From positions 12,732,501 through 12,796,500 of the forward strand of contig NC_056754.1 in the NCBI RefSeq assembly GCF_018687715.1: 64,000 nucleotides of DNA, in the 5' to 3' direction. The translations under genes and the position numbers were made by a program. This document shows positions 47,010-59,777 of this stretch, piece after piece. A model generated the notes under the pieces. It was given only the letters and a program-made list of their open reading frames with translations, made no database searches and had not been told where the DNA came from. Position 1 is the first letter of the stretch. Every line of letters starts with the position of its first letter. The DNA is from Carya illinoinensis. Taxonomy: Eukaryota; Streptophyta; Magnoliopsida; Fagales; Juglandaceae.

Positions 47010-48752
47010 AAAAAATGAAAAAAGTAAATATTAACATAACAATGATATAATATCATCAATTTATCCTAATTATAAACGCATTTTTATAAACATAAAAAAA
47101 TTGAATAATATTTTTTCAAATGAGATAGAAAAGAACGTACCAGGAAGTGGAGCACAAACAGAGGAATAAAGTGGACACAGCAAATTGATACCAACCAGAT
47201 TGATGAAGAGCCAAACAAAAGCAAAAGCAACAAATTTGACAAAAAAAACATACATAAAGAAAAATTATTCTCATGATAAACAAAAAAGATGATATAAATA
47301 ATTTCACTATTTACTATATAAAAAAAAAAACTTACAAGCAAAGAATTAATGTATTGAATAGAATTTATTATCAAACATATTTTTAATAAAATATATAAAA
47401 CAAAAAAAAATAAAAACGAATAAAAGGCTATAAAAAAACCACAAATAAATGGAAATGCTATTTTGTTTTATTTTTTTATTATAATGTTTGTGTTAATAAG
47501 TTAATGTTTATCAAATTTTTAAAAGTTTTCAAACAAATTTTGAAAATAACAAGACTAAATACTATATTTATGTATAAAAACTCAATAACCATAACTTTGA
47601 AGTGATTAGTAAGCAAAATGATGTTTTACTATTAATTCTTAACAAACAGTTAATTATAAGAATTCATCAACTTTCTTATCATTATTGTTAGTTGATATAA
47701 ATATCTTGTTAATCCGCCTGGATCATTACTTTGTTACTTGATTTAAAAAAAATGTTTATCATTTTTCGTTTACAGATAATTTATAAAAAGTTTCTATTTT
47801 ATTTATTCAAAAAAAATAATATTTATTGTCGTGAATGTATAAATACTTTGCTACTTCTTAAAAACCTTAAAATTGTAAGTTATATTTTTCACCACAATTT
47901 TAAAATTGCACTAAGTTTATCATTTTTTTAGTTTATTTTTCTCTTGTATCATTACTATTCAAAGCACATCAAATTAATAAAAAAATTTATTATACTTATT
48001 TGAAATTATTAAAAACTATTTTTATTATAAAAAAATGAAAAAAGTAAATATTAACATAACAATGATATAATATCATCAATTTATCCTAATTATAAGCGCA
48101 CTTATATAAATATAAAAAAATTGAATAATATTTTTTCAAATGAGATAGAAAAGAACGTACCAGGAAGTAGAGCACAAACAGAGGAATAAAGTGGATACAG
48201 CAAATTGATACCAACCAGATTGATGAAAAGCCAAACAAAAGCAAAAGCAACAAATCTGGAAAAAAAAAACAAACATAAAAAAAAAAAAATTATTCTCATG
48301 ATAAACAAAAAAGATGATATAAATAATTTTACTATTTACTAAAAAAAAAAAAACTTACAAGCAAAGAATTAATGTATTGAATGGAATTTATTATCAAACA
48401 TATTTTTAATAAAATATATAAAACAAAAACAAATAAAAACAAATAAAAGGCTATAAAAAAACTCAATAACCATAACTTTGAAGTGATTAGTAATCAATAT
48501 GATGTTTTACTATTAATTCCTAACAAACAGTTAATTATAAGAATTCATCAACTTTCTTATCATTATTGTTAGTTGATATAAATCTCTTGTTAATCCGCCT
48601 GGATCATTACTTTGTTTCTTGATTTAAAAAAATGTTTATCATTTTTCGTTTACAGATAATTTATAAAAAGTTTCTATTTTATTTATTCAAAAAAATAATA
48701 ATATTTATAGTCGTGAATGTATAAATACTTTGCTACTTCTTAAAAAAAATAC
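47010..48752. repeat. Tandem duplication, period 1,020 bp, of the Helitron leader region
   Basis: 47010-47870 is repeated at 48030-48752, with an internal deletion of about 140 bp in the second copy. Each copy contains, on the minus strand, a probable noncoding leader exon ending CTTCCTG|GTACGTTC (47150 and 48170). Copies differ by scattered substitutions. Confidence 0.8.
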
Positions 48753-49929
48753 AAGCTTTATATAAAAAATTAATTTCTTTAATAATAAATCTCATTTTCT
48801 TTTTAAAACGACTAATATTTATATATTTTATAACTATATTGTAACACTAATTTTTTTAATATATAATACTCAATCGATCTCAGTGTATGGATCGAAAATT
48901 CTGGGTCCGTGAACCACGGCACCATCATATTAAGTTGGTACCAATAATTAAATAAAATATCAAACCCCAAGGCATATTGCCATATTTTTTGTAACATAAT
49001 TGATCTTCCAATATTACCTACTTTAAACTCAAATCCTTATTGTATTTAACAGCATATAAAAATAAATTTATAAATTAATGTAATTTAATATTATATATTT
49101 TATAATTATTTTTATTATAAATTAGATTTAATCTATGGTATAAAATGATATTAATCTATAAATTTATTTTTATAAAATTTGTTTATGATTATACACTTCT
49201 CATTGTAAAAATGGAATTGACAAGTGAAGTAATCTCATAAATGTAGTCTCAAATTAGTTTACTATTATTAACAAATTATTTTTTTTTTATTATTAAATTT
49301 TTTTTATTACTATTTATAAATTATTTGAAATTACATCAGCATTGAAACCTAACTTAAGCTGCTGAGAGATGCTGTGCACCTTAATTGTTATATTTCTAAA
49401 AGAACACAGGTAATTGGAAATGTGTTTACGATCAACAGAGAATCATGAGATCAAGAAGGGCATGTAATATGAGAGTTTCATCGATATTTTTTATTGTTTA
49501 TTTTCACTTTTGGCTCATAACGTTATAATTGGTAGAACTGTACATGATTAGAGTAGAGTCGCAATCAAGTCGACATCTAACCTAACATCGGTGGAGCCCC
49601 ATACAGAAACAATTCATCAGAACTTGGTGCAAAAATCAATGTTTGTGTATTTCCGTAGGACAAGACCTTCATAAAATTATTAAAAGAATTTTAAGCGATG
49701 GACTTCAGACGGCAAAATAGTATTTCTCTTATTAAAAATCATCAGCCCACAGAGAAAAAAAAAACATTATTTAAAATTTTGAAATTTTTTATCCATTATT
49801 TAAATATAAAAATTAATATAAATTTATAAATAAAAATTATATTTAAATTATTTTAAATTTATTCTATTTTCTTACTATTCAAAAAATTCTGAAATACTCC
49901 AAATATCCATCATAATTAAATTGCAATCA
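48753..49929. other. AT-rich stretch inside the Helitron, no gene seen
   Basis: No ORF or repeat boundary recognised. The more complex stretch at 49330-49690 has no protein-like reading. Confidence 0.45.
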
Positions 49930-51340
49930 CTAATAAAGAATGAAAAGAACTAATTTGGTAATCTAATATAATTAATGGCATATAATTAAACATATATATA
50001 AGTCCAATTATTTATTAAGTTCAACCTTCCAATATATATATATATATATATATGTCATCTCCAAACATACCGATTTATATATATGTTGTATATATTTTTA
50101 GAAGGCTGCCAATAGTTAAGTAATTAACTTATAATATTTATATATCCCTTAAGATACAATATATGATCAATTATTAGTTGATATAATTTGAGATGAAAAA
50201 TTAAAAAAAAAAAAAAAAGCATTTATCAATTTCTTAGTTTCGTTTGGAAAAGTAGTCATGGATGAATAACTTTTTGACAATTGGTACATGGACATGACTC
50301 GCTTCCAATATAAGGTAGGTGGGTTTGATCATGACTACTTTGTGGAATTGGTTTTCATTGGTGTTGTGACGTTAATGTTGTGGGGTCTATGAGAAAAAAA
50401 TACATTATCATGTGTTTATAGACTTACATTATCATGTTTTATCACATAATTTATTTAGGTATATGAATTGCATATGAAATTATAATAATAATTTAAAATA
50501 TTAAAAGAGTATTGTTACAAACTACCACCACTATCTGTTGTGGGGGGAGAAAAAGGGTGTGGGAAAACAAAAAGGGATGGGGCATGGGGATTATATTAAT
50601 ATTTAATCGTAACGATTTGAAAATGCATTATTAGTATAATGGTTTAGGTGGTTCACTTTGACGTAAGGGCGATATAGGTGGTTTGAATTTTAGAGCCTTG
50701 GAATCAATGGCTTTTAATATTCAAATATTATTCCAGAAGGAGGCCAGACCAGCAACCTTTGGCGATACTGACCTGTGGTGATGGACAATTGACAAAGATA
50801 TGTCAAAAAAGCCTACATATATAATATGCTGCTTGATGAAAAGTATTCTAATGATAAACAAAAAAGATGATATAAATAATTTCACTATTTATAATTAAGA
50901 ACTAATAAAGAATGAAAAGAACTAATTTGGTAATCTAATATAATTAATGGCATATAGTTAAACATATATATAAGCCCAATTATTTATTAAGTTCCATCTT
51001 CCATTATATACATATGTCATCTCCAAACATACCGATTTATATATATGGTATATATATTTTTAGAAGCCTGTCAATCATTAAGTAATTAACTTATAATATT
51101 TATATATCCCTTAAAATACAATACATGATCAATTATTAGTTGATATGATTTGAGATGAAAAATTAAAAAAAAAAAAAAACAGCATTTCTCAATTTCTTAG
51201 TTTCGTTTGGAAAAGTAGTCATGGATGGATAACTTTTTGACAATTGGTACATGGAGATGATTCACTTCCAATACAACTTAGGTGGGTTTGATCATGACTA
51301 CTTTGTGGAATTGCTTTTCATTGATGTTGTGACGTTAATG
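49930..51340. repeat. Spaced direct duplication (~445 bp copies, offset ~972 bp)
   Basis: 49930-50377 is repeated at 50902-51340 (shared TAATTTGGTAATCTAATATA, TTCGTTTGGAAAAGTAGTCA, GTTGTGACGTTAATG). Just before the second copy, 50845-50893 duplicates part of the Helitron leader (also at 47272-47320), so the second copy sits at a chimeric junction. Confidence 0.75.
50661..50740 (+). pseudogene. LINE ORF2 scrap
   Basis: Plus frame reads KGDIGGLNFRALESMAFNIQ, matching the post-RT block KGVGGLGFRDLERFNLALLA of the LINE at 59774. Only about 25 residues remain. Confidence 0.45.
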
Positions 51341-51349
51341 CACGCAAAA

Positions 51350-52690
51350 TAACACTACAATTATATATAGTTTGTGACACACGTCAAGTCGTCTTCTTTA
51401 TTCTATATTAATCAACCATTATGCGTGCCTAATATATATTTTAATTTACTTCAGCAAAAGGACTTTCAAGAATGATAAATATGAGTACTTCTTTATGAAA
51501 AGTTGGATGATTGTTTTAGCACGGGAAGCAAAGCAAACTTTCTTCGCTTTCTCAACTCAGACTCTCATCCCTTTCTTCCCATTGTCGCCCCATAGCACCT
51601 GCCACAACCCTTCTCCATTTTTCTTCTTCCCCTCTTCTCTTTTAGTCACCGTGGGTTCTTTCTCACCATGGCCACACCCACAACAGAATCACCGTCGGTT
51701 TAGTCACCATGGGTTGCATCGTGGTTGGGCCACCTAGGGCTATTGACCCCCACATGCAGCGAGGACGCCGACGCTAAACAATGTAAGCGTCTAGTTGGGA
51801 GGCATCGCAGTTGGGGTTTCTGTTGTTTATTGGGTATGTGTTTATTTTCTCTGTTGTTTGCCCCTAGGTTCTGTTTCTTTTGTTGGGTTGTGACCCTATG
51901 GCCCCCTTGCCGCCACCATGTCAAGGTCACACGGCATCACCGTATGGTTGGGTGCATCGTGGTTAGACAGCATGGCAATCAGTTTTGGATTCTTTTCCGA
52001 CAGGAGTGGGAATTGGTGGGTGAGAGTCGCTAGAGTTGGTAGATTTAGTATCTATTTATTTATTTATTTAATATAGACAGGAGTGGGTGAGATGATGATA
52101 GTATATATTATATAATATTTTATCTAAAATAGTAACGTAGTGGGTGTGCACGGCAACTAATTTTGGATTCTTTCCCGACAGGAGTGGGAGTTGGTGGGTG
52201 AGAGTCGCTGGAGTTGTTAGATTCAGTATTTATTTATTTATTATAGACATGAGTGGGTGAGATGATGATAATATATATTATATAACATTTTATCTAAAAT
52301 AGTAACGGAGTGGGTGAGATGATAAAATATATTATATAATATTTTATCTAAAATAGTAACGGAGTGGGTGAGATGATGATAATATATATTATATAATATT
52401 TTATCTAAAATAGTAATGTAATGGGTGTGCACGTGCATGACTGCGAGCTGCCGTCGATGGCAAATCTGAAGGACAAATGAGAGGAAAGAGATGTAAAGAG
52501 AGAGACCATCCGTGCGAGGGAAGAGAAAGGGACTACAGGCCTCGGGCTTGGGGAGGAGGAAGCACTTAGTGGTGAAAGAGACTAGATAAGACCAGATGTG
52601 CATATGATTATTTTTGAAATTTTATTTTTGAAGGAGTTTTTTTCTTTTTTCTTTTTTTTTTTTTTGTTGAAAGGGAGTTTTTTTTTTTTT
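51350..52690. repeat. Noncoding stretch with tandem repeats (52045-52440)
   Basis: A unit of about 58 bp (GAGTGGGTGAGATGATGATA ... TTTTATCTAAAATAGTAACG) occurs four times between 52080 and 52430. A larger unit of about 180 bp containing GATTCTTTCCCGACAGGAGT occurs at about 51985 and 52165. ORFs at 51495-52033 have no family resemblance. Confidence 0.65.
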
Positions 52691-53489
52691 TTTTGACTTT
52701 CTCGGTTGCATTTGTTGTTTGGGTGGGTTTATTTCACCATCTCGTGTGTATTAAGGAACTCTGTTTGGGTGTTTTTTTTTCTGATGGCATATTATTGGGT
52801 TTCTCGGTTGGATCTGTTCTTTGGTGGAGGAACTTTTTTTTCTTATGGTTATTTTTCAGTTTTTCGGTTGGATCTGTTGTTTATTGGCTCTCAAGGTGAG
52901 GAACAACTGGGCTTTCTTTTTTCACTCTTAACTGTGTTTTTTTTTTTTTTATTCTCAGAACATACAAAGAAATCAGAAGAAATCACGACATATGCATATG
53001 CAAATCATCTAATTACACACTGTAACAACATTCATACAATACAATTCATCCTTGCAATACTGAGAGAAACAACAAGAACATACCTACAATTGCTGAGATT
53101 CACAATTAATTTCGTCCAGGATATTTTTTTTTTAAATGTTAGAATACATAGAATAGATAACTGAAGATACGGAATGAAAGAAATATTGACATTTAAATTT
53201 CAATTCGATTGCATTTTATCAGACAAAATGATAAGTTTTAACTGTAAAAAGACATTAAAATCAAGTCGGCGAATCAAAACGACACCAAAGACAACAAACT
53301 GGACAATAAAATTAAGGGGTAAAACTGGAAATAAAACAAGAAAAGCTAAATCAGTTGGTGGGAATGGAGAAAGACCAAAAGAACTATCGGTAGAATAAAA
53401 GTAAAATGCAAATAACCGTAATTGTCAAATAAAACTAAGGGCAAAATTGAAAATAAAAATGTTAGACAAAAATACTGTTCTTAAGCGAT

Positions 53490-53513
53490 TTGCACTTTAT
53501 ATGTTAGTATAGA
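53490..53513 (-). other. Helitron 5' terminus
   Basis: The minus strand reads TCTATACTAACATATAAAG from 53513, preceded by A. The 5'-TC plus 'ATATAAAG' context is typical of plant Helitron 5' ends. Confidence 0.6.
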
Positions 53514-53540
53514 TATACACCTTTTAAGTCAACACCTTCA

Positions 53541-53544
<4 letters not shown>

Positions 53545-53636
<92 letters not shown>
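53545..53636. repeat. (TC)~46 microsatellite
   Basis: Pure CT tract 32 bp outside the Helitron 5' end. Confidence 0.97.
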
Positions 53637-53639
<3 letters not shown>

Positions 53640-53939
53640 TACTGGGCCACACTCTCTCTTCTCTCCTCTTTGTTTCGCCGATAATTCACCAACAATAATC
53701 GCTGACGTATTTCTCTCCTCCATCTGGCCACATGCGGCGTATTTTGAGTTTCGATGCCGCCTTATCAAGAAGCAATTGAGTAAGGGAGGTAGAGAATGGT
53801 GGTCGTATGATTACCGGTGGGGCACAAGGTGACGACACAAGAGGATTTGCAGGGGCAAGTTTCATGGAGCCTCTTTTGGGTGTCCTGGTTTCTGGGTTGC
53901 AACTGTTGTTTTCTAATCAACAGTTAGGGATTTTTTTTT

Positions 53940-54270
53940 CTTCCGTGTAGTGGCTATGCTACGTTGTAGATCGAGTGGGTGGTAAAATTTTTTTTTTTTA
54001 TACTTGTTGCAGTGAGGGCCACCCGTTTACCGTGTAGTGGCTATGCTTGTCAATTATCATTGTTTTCATCGTCTTCTTTAAATACTTCATCTTTTTCGTT
54101 TGCACCCTCTGATTCTTCCTCCTCTACTTCATATCCCTTGTTTTCTAATCAGCAGTTTGAGATTTTTTTTATGGTTGTTGCAGTGACAGACCATTGCAGC
54201 GAGTGCCACCCGTTTGCCGTGTAGTGGCTGTGCTATGGTGTGGATCGAGTGGGTTTTTTTTTTTTTTGGT
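53940..54270. repeat. Diverged short tandem repeats
   Basis: CCGTGTAGTGGCTATGCT-like sequence occurs at about 53946, 54031 and 54220. It is linked to ATCGAGTGGG and TTGTTGCAGTGA and flanked by T-runs. No coding role is visible. Confidence 0.55.
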
Positions 54271-54406
54271 GGTTGTTGCAACGACGGACTGTTCCTAGAT
54301 GTCTGAAGTTGGTTGTTGTGAGGGACATAGGTTAGTTTGTCCTTCATGCATGGAGGATCTGCCTTCTTGCCGACGGCCACAAATCACTGTAACTTAACTC
54401 TACTCT

Positions 54407-56190
<1,784 letters not shown>

Positions 56191-56199
56191 AGTACTACT

Positions 56200-57900
56200 G
56201 CTTACCATCCCTTCCAGAACCCATCACCCTTTGACTTGGTTTCCATTGAAATAAATAAGGATCCTGCATTCCTCGAGGAAGGCTCCTCCTTCCTGTTGTT
56301 GCACAATCTCCTTTCTGCTTTCTTGTCAGTGGAGCCCTTAGCCGGGGCTTTTCCTTTCTTGTCTACCCACTCTAATTCCTTCTTTCTTGGTTCAGTCAAA
56401 GCACGAAGCGCCATGTCTTCTATGTTGATGAAGTTATCAGCTTGATTCATGAACTCCTACAGTGTGGCGGAGGTTCTCTTGATAGCTCTACCATTTGCTG
56501 GGACCAGGGCCACACGCTCCCTAGAAGTGCCACCAAGGTGATCTTCTCGACCTGATCCTCCGCCGTCATTCACTCCTTGTTGAACTTGGTCAGATATGCT
56601 TTCAGGCTATCATCCTCTCCTTACTTGATGGTGAACAGGAATGTTGTAGGGCGCCTTCTTCTACTGCTTGTCATAAACTGCGTGAGGAATAGGCAGGTCG
56701 GCTCCCCAAAACTTTTTATAGAGCCAAGTGCCAAGGAACCAAACCATGCCCTCACTGACCCCTTCAAGGCTAACGGGAAGGCTCTACAACATCCTTAGGA
56801 AAACCATGTAAGGTCATGTGCACTTTGAAGGTTTCAAAATGGTTGACCAAGTCCCAGGTCTCGTCATACATCTCTACTGGGGGGACCCAAAACTTCGGCG
56901 GTAGGGATATCGCCATTACTTCTACACTGTACGGCAGGCTTGAGCTGACGAACAGCTGGTCTACCGATGTCGAGGTGCCCATTTTCCTCGCCATCTCCTC
57001 ATACTTCCCCTTGAGATTGTGCAATTCATTCTGCATGTTGTTCCTTTCTTCATCTTCTTTGTCGTCTCCCCAACGTTTTTGAACTCATAATCCTCGTTGT
57101 TGTTGTGTTCTTTATCCTGCATTGGTTCTTTGGAATTTTTCTTGAGAGCCCGGTTTTCCCCTCGGAGGACACCCACCACAGTGGTCAACCGCTCGACCAA
57201 ATGTTGCATCACTACTAGTCTAGCCTCCATGTTTGTTGACATTGCTCCCTCCTAGTCTCGAACTGTTTGAGAACAGGTTCTCGTAGGCATACGAAGGATA
57301 CGCAAAAGTTTTCTAGAATCCCACAGACGGCTCCACTGCGTCGTGTTTTGTAAGCATTTGGACTGGGCTCTCAGCAGTCCAGGTCTTCGGTCTGGCAGCC
57401 TAAGAACACAAAGAAAATATCGAAAGGAGGAAGCCCTTGTGGTGACCAGGAGAGCCGCTGATGCTAAAGTCAGTAATGCTTTTAGAAAATATGTGGGAGA
57501 GTAAAGAGAAGTAGAGAGTTCCAAGACTCAAGAGTGTAACCTCTTTTCGATACCTGGGAGTTCCCTTTTATACCTGGCCTCGAAGGTTAGGCCATGCCCT
57601 GCGGCTGGGGGAAGGGATGTCCCCTTGAAGTTCCTTCCCCCATACCCATTTAATGCTGCATGGCCCACTAAGGAATGCATTTAATATGGCATGACCTTCT
57701 GGTGAGCGCATTTAATACGGCTTGTTGCTCTACTTTGTCTCTAGGTTTAGTCTCGTCAACCCATATATATATGTGTGTGTGTGTGTGTGTACCGTTTTCC
57801 CTCCCTCTTGGCACATACACAAATTCAACCCATAACAATAACGTGTTTCCTCAAGTTATTCATGTGAGCATCCTCCCTAAAGAAGCTGTCCAAACAAAGA
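56200..57900 (-). mobile_element. Ty3/gypsy fragment: 5' LTR, primer-site region and gag
   Basis: On the minus strand, an LTR with a TATA box (GGTATAAAAGGGAACTCCC, about 57565) ends near 57338. It is followed by TGGAGCCGTCTGTGGGA (57319-57335), a variant of the GCGCCGTCTGTGGGA junction seen in many plant gypsy elements. Gag pieces follow in several frames: MSTNMEARLVVMQHLVERLT (57242), MQNELHNLKGKYEEMARKMG, HMTLHGFPKDVV, AWFGSLALGSIKSF, and LFTIKQGEDDSLKAYLTKFN. The C-terminal charged part (56202-56450) ends abruptly, and no protease or pol follows. Frame breaks make it inactive. The LTR outer boundary is approximate. Confidence 0.75.
57772..57790. repeat. (GT)n microsatellite
   Basis: Short GT tract after an (AT)n in the LTR region of the gypsy fragment. 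Confidence 0.85.
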
Positions 57901-57914
57901 AAGCTGCTTTTAAT

Positions 57915-58295
57915 TAGGTGTGGCAATTCATGTTTTCAGGTTATGTTCGTATCATGTTAAGTCATAAACATTCGACTATATAGGTCAACTTGAATCTGAC
58001 CTATTAAAATAAACGTGTTAAAATTTTAAACTCTAACCTGACCCATTTAGATAACAACTTGTGTCGCGTCACCCATTTGATAATTAATTAGAAATAGTTC
58101 AATATGACACAACTCATTCAAATTTGTTTCATCAAAATGAATAAAGCTAAAATGCATAAATACTCATTTAACCTGATTAACATAATTTTACGAAAAAGTT
58201 AGAATCTATATTTATTGTTAGGTACAATATCTTAAAAAAATAAGAATATTTACCAACAAAAAAATTAACACTTTTCAAATTTTAACATGTAATAA
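57915..58295. mobile_element. MITE-like repeat related to 2385-2892, partial
   Basis: Begins TAGGTGTGGCAATTCATG. The interior shares the 'tatgttcgtat', 'gtgttaa' and 'acccattt' word pattern of the 2385 copy. The right end is not identifiable; sequence of element E follows. Confidence 0.4.
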
Positions 58296-58775
58296 AACAG
58301 CCAACCCATCAGTATTAATCAGCGCTCGACACGGTTCAGGCAAGCCCAAGACCATCGAATCAGGGATCCCATAGCGATCCCTCACGAAATCCAAGTAAGA
58401 GCATGTGGTGGTGGCTATCCATTGATGGCCATAAAAAATGGGATGCCGACCAGCACCAGCCTCCTCAGTTCTAGGGGAAGAGTTGCGGGGTCATGAAGAT
58501 CGAATCCCTGTGAAGCAATTGGGCGAGAAGATTTTGGAGACACCATAGCGAGAGCAAAAGAGAGCGAAATGAAGGCAACGGGAGGAATGGAGTGGAATGA
58601 GAAAGGGACAACCTGGAGAAAAAGGAAATAACCAACAAAGTTGGAGCAGAAAGCAGTACTTGTTAAAGAACCATACTACGCAAAAGGGTACGACTCAGAG
58701 AAAAGAAACGTGTCGAAAATGAAAAGAAGGGAAGAGAAGAGGCGGGAAAACGGAATGACATCCCTGACAGACGGA
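58296..58775 (-). mobile_element. Partial copy of element E interior
   Basis: Matches 11085-11575 by eye (GTGGTGGTGGCTATCNATTGATGG, ATGCCGACC, CACCAGCCTCCTCAGTT). It covers the gag-like N-terminal region and upstream leader, without LTRs. Confidence 0.7.
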
Positions 58776-58785
58776 CCTCCTATAT

Positions 58786-59591
58786 AATACTAGCTTATAT
58801 CGCATATGAAAAACTCTACTTGGTCCGCTTAATATGGCAGTGCCACGTGGACTCTCAGGTTATATTAAAAAATAGAACTTGATAACTGTCATTTCTTTCT
58901 CAATCGGAAAGCAAATTCTCTTCAAATTCATTTCTCATTCAATGTTTTTATTAATAGCAATGATTATTAAAAAAAAAAAAGCGCCTATTGATTGTAAGAT
59001 GTGATATTTCTTTGGCACAGTAGAATATAAATGAAATTATGATTTTGAAAACAAAATAGGTTGATGGAAACTTTAACAACATTATTGCTTGGCAATGAGA
59101 ATGAATTTTAATAATACTTTTTATTATTAATTATTATTAACATTTAATAATACTTTTTTTAATATTAATTTAATTAGAATATAATTATTAACATTTAACA
59201 ATACTTTTTTAATATTAATTTAATTAGAATATAATTACTATTAACATTTAATAATACTTTTTCTAATATTAATTTAATTAGAATATAATTATTATTAAAA
59301 TTTAATAATACTTTTTAATATTAATTTAATTATAATACAATAATATTAATGTAATATAATATAATTATTATTATTATTAACATTTAATAATACCTTTTTT
59401 TTAATATTAATCTAATTAGAATATAATTATTATTAAGTAGAATTACAAAATGTGAGAAAATAAATTAAATAAAAAATTTATTAATTTAATAAATTTTATT
59501 ATTATATAGAGAATGAATGGTTAATCTAATATGTGGATTGAATTTTGATGGAATAGATAAATGTAAAAAAGTGTTAATATTAATCAAATTT
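58786..59591. repeat. Dispersed repeat R, copy 2, with minisatellite
   Basis: 58786-59105 matches copy 1 at 20965-21300. It is followed by about six copies of a ~55-bp AT-rich unit (AACATTTAATAATACTTTTT + AATATTAATTTAATTAGAAT) at 59106-59440. The remainder continues beyond the LINE at 63938-64000. Confidence 0.65.
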
Positions 59592-59609
59592 AAAGATGAA
59601 TTTGACCAA

Positions 59610-59777
59610 GAAAGTACTGAGGTGGAGCATAAGATAGGAATTAAAAGAAATAAGGTTGACTCACCTGCTGAGTCTGGCAGTGCCTTAAAGAAAAACAAGT
59701 GCGAAGAGGGAGTGGATCTTACTAGCTATGAGGCTAAGTTGGTGGAGGCTGCAATGCAGCTCCACCAACAGCAATGA
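59610..59777 (+). pseudogene. LINE ORF1 C-terminal remnant
   Basis: The ORF1 tail, reading ESTEVEHKIGIKRNKVDSP and ending EAKLVEAAMQLHQQQ, is what remains after 5' truncation. Its stop overlaps the ORF2 start as ATGA (59774-59777), the arrangement expected for termination-reinitiation. The open frame extends upstream to 59517 only because of flanking DNA. Confidence 0.7.

Larger units (their letters stand above)
30928..53513 (-). mobile_element. Composite Helitron, about 22.6 kb
   Basis: 3' end (minus strand): an AACGTCC-GAA-GGACGTT hairpin, seven bases (GTGTTTC), then CTAG and a host T (plus positions 30927-30957). 5' end: TCTATACTAACATATAAAG, whose first base is plus position 53513, preceded by a host A. 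These are canonical Helitron termini inserted between A and T, in the same orientation as the Rep-helicase and RPA genes inside. Known later insertions include solo LTRs C and D, a copia fragment, a Mutator-type MITE, chromovirus scraps and a promoter-ORF cassette. The coding genes are pseudogenised. The 3' end is strong. The 5' end is farther from the gene start than usual, so the pairing of the ends is inference. Confidence 0.65.

Noticed and set aside
51725..52033. 102-residue ORF with a hydrophobic stretch
   Set aside because: Overlaps local repeats, no family match, and opposing ORFs of similar length; likely chance.
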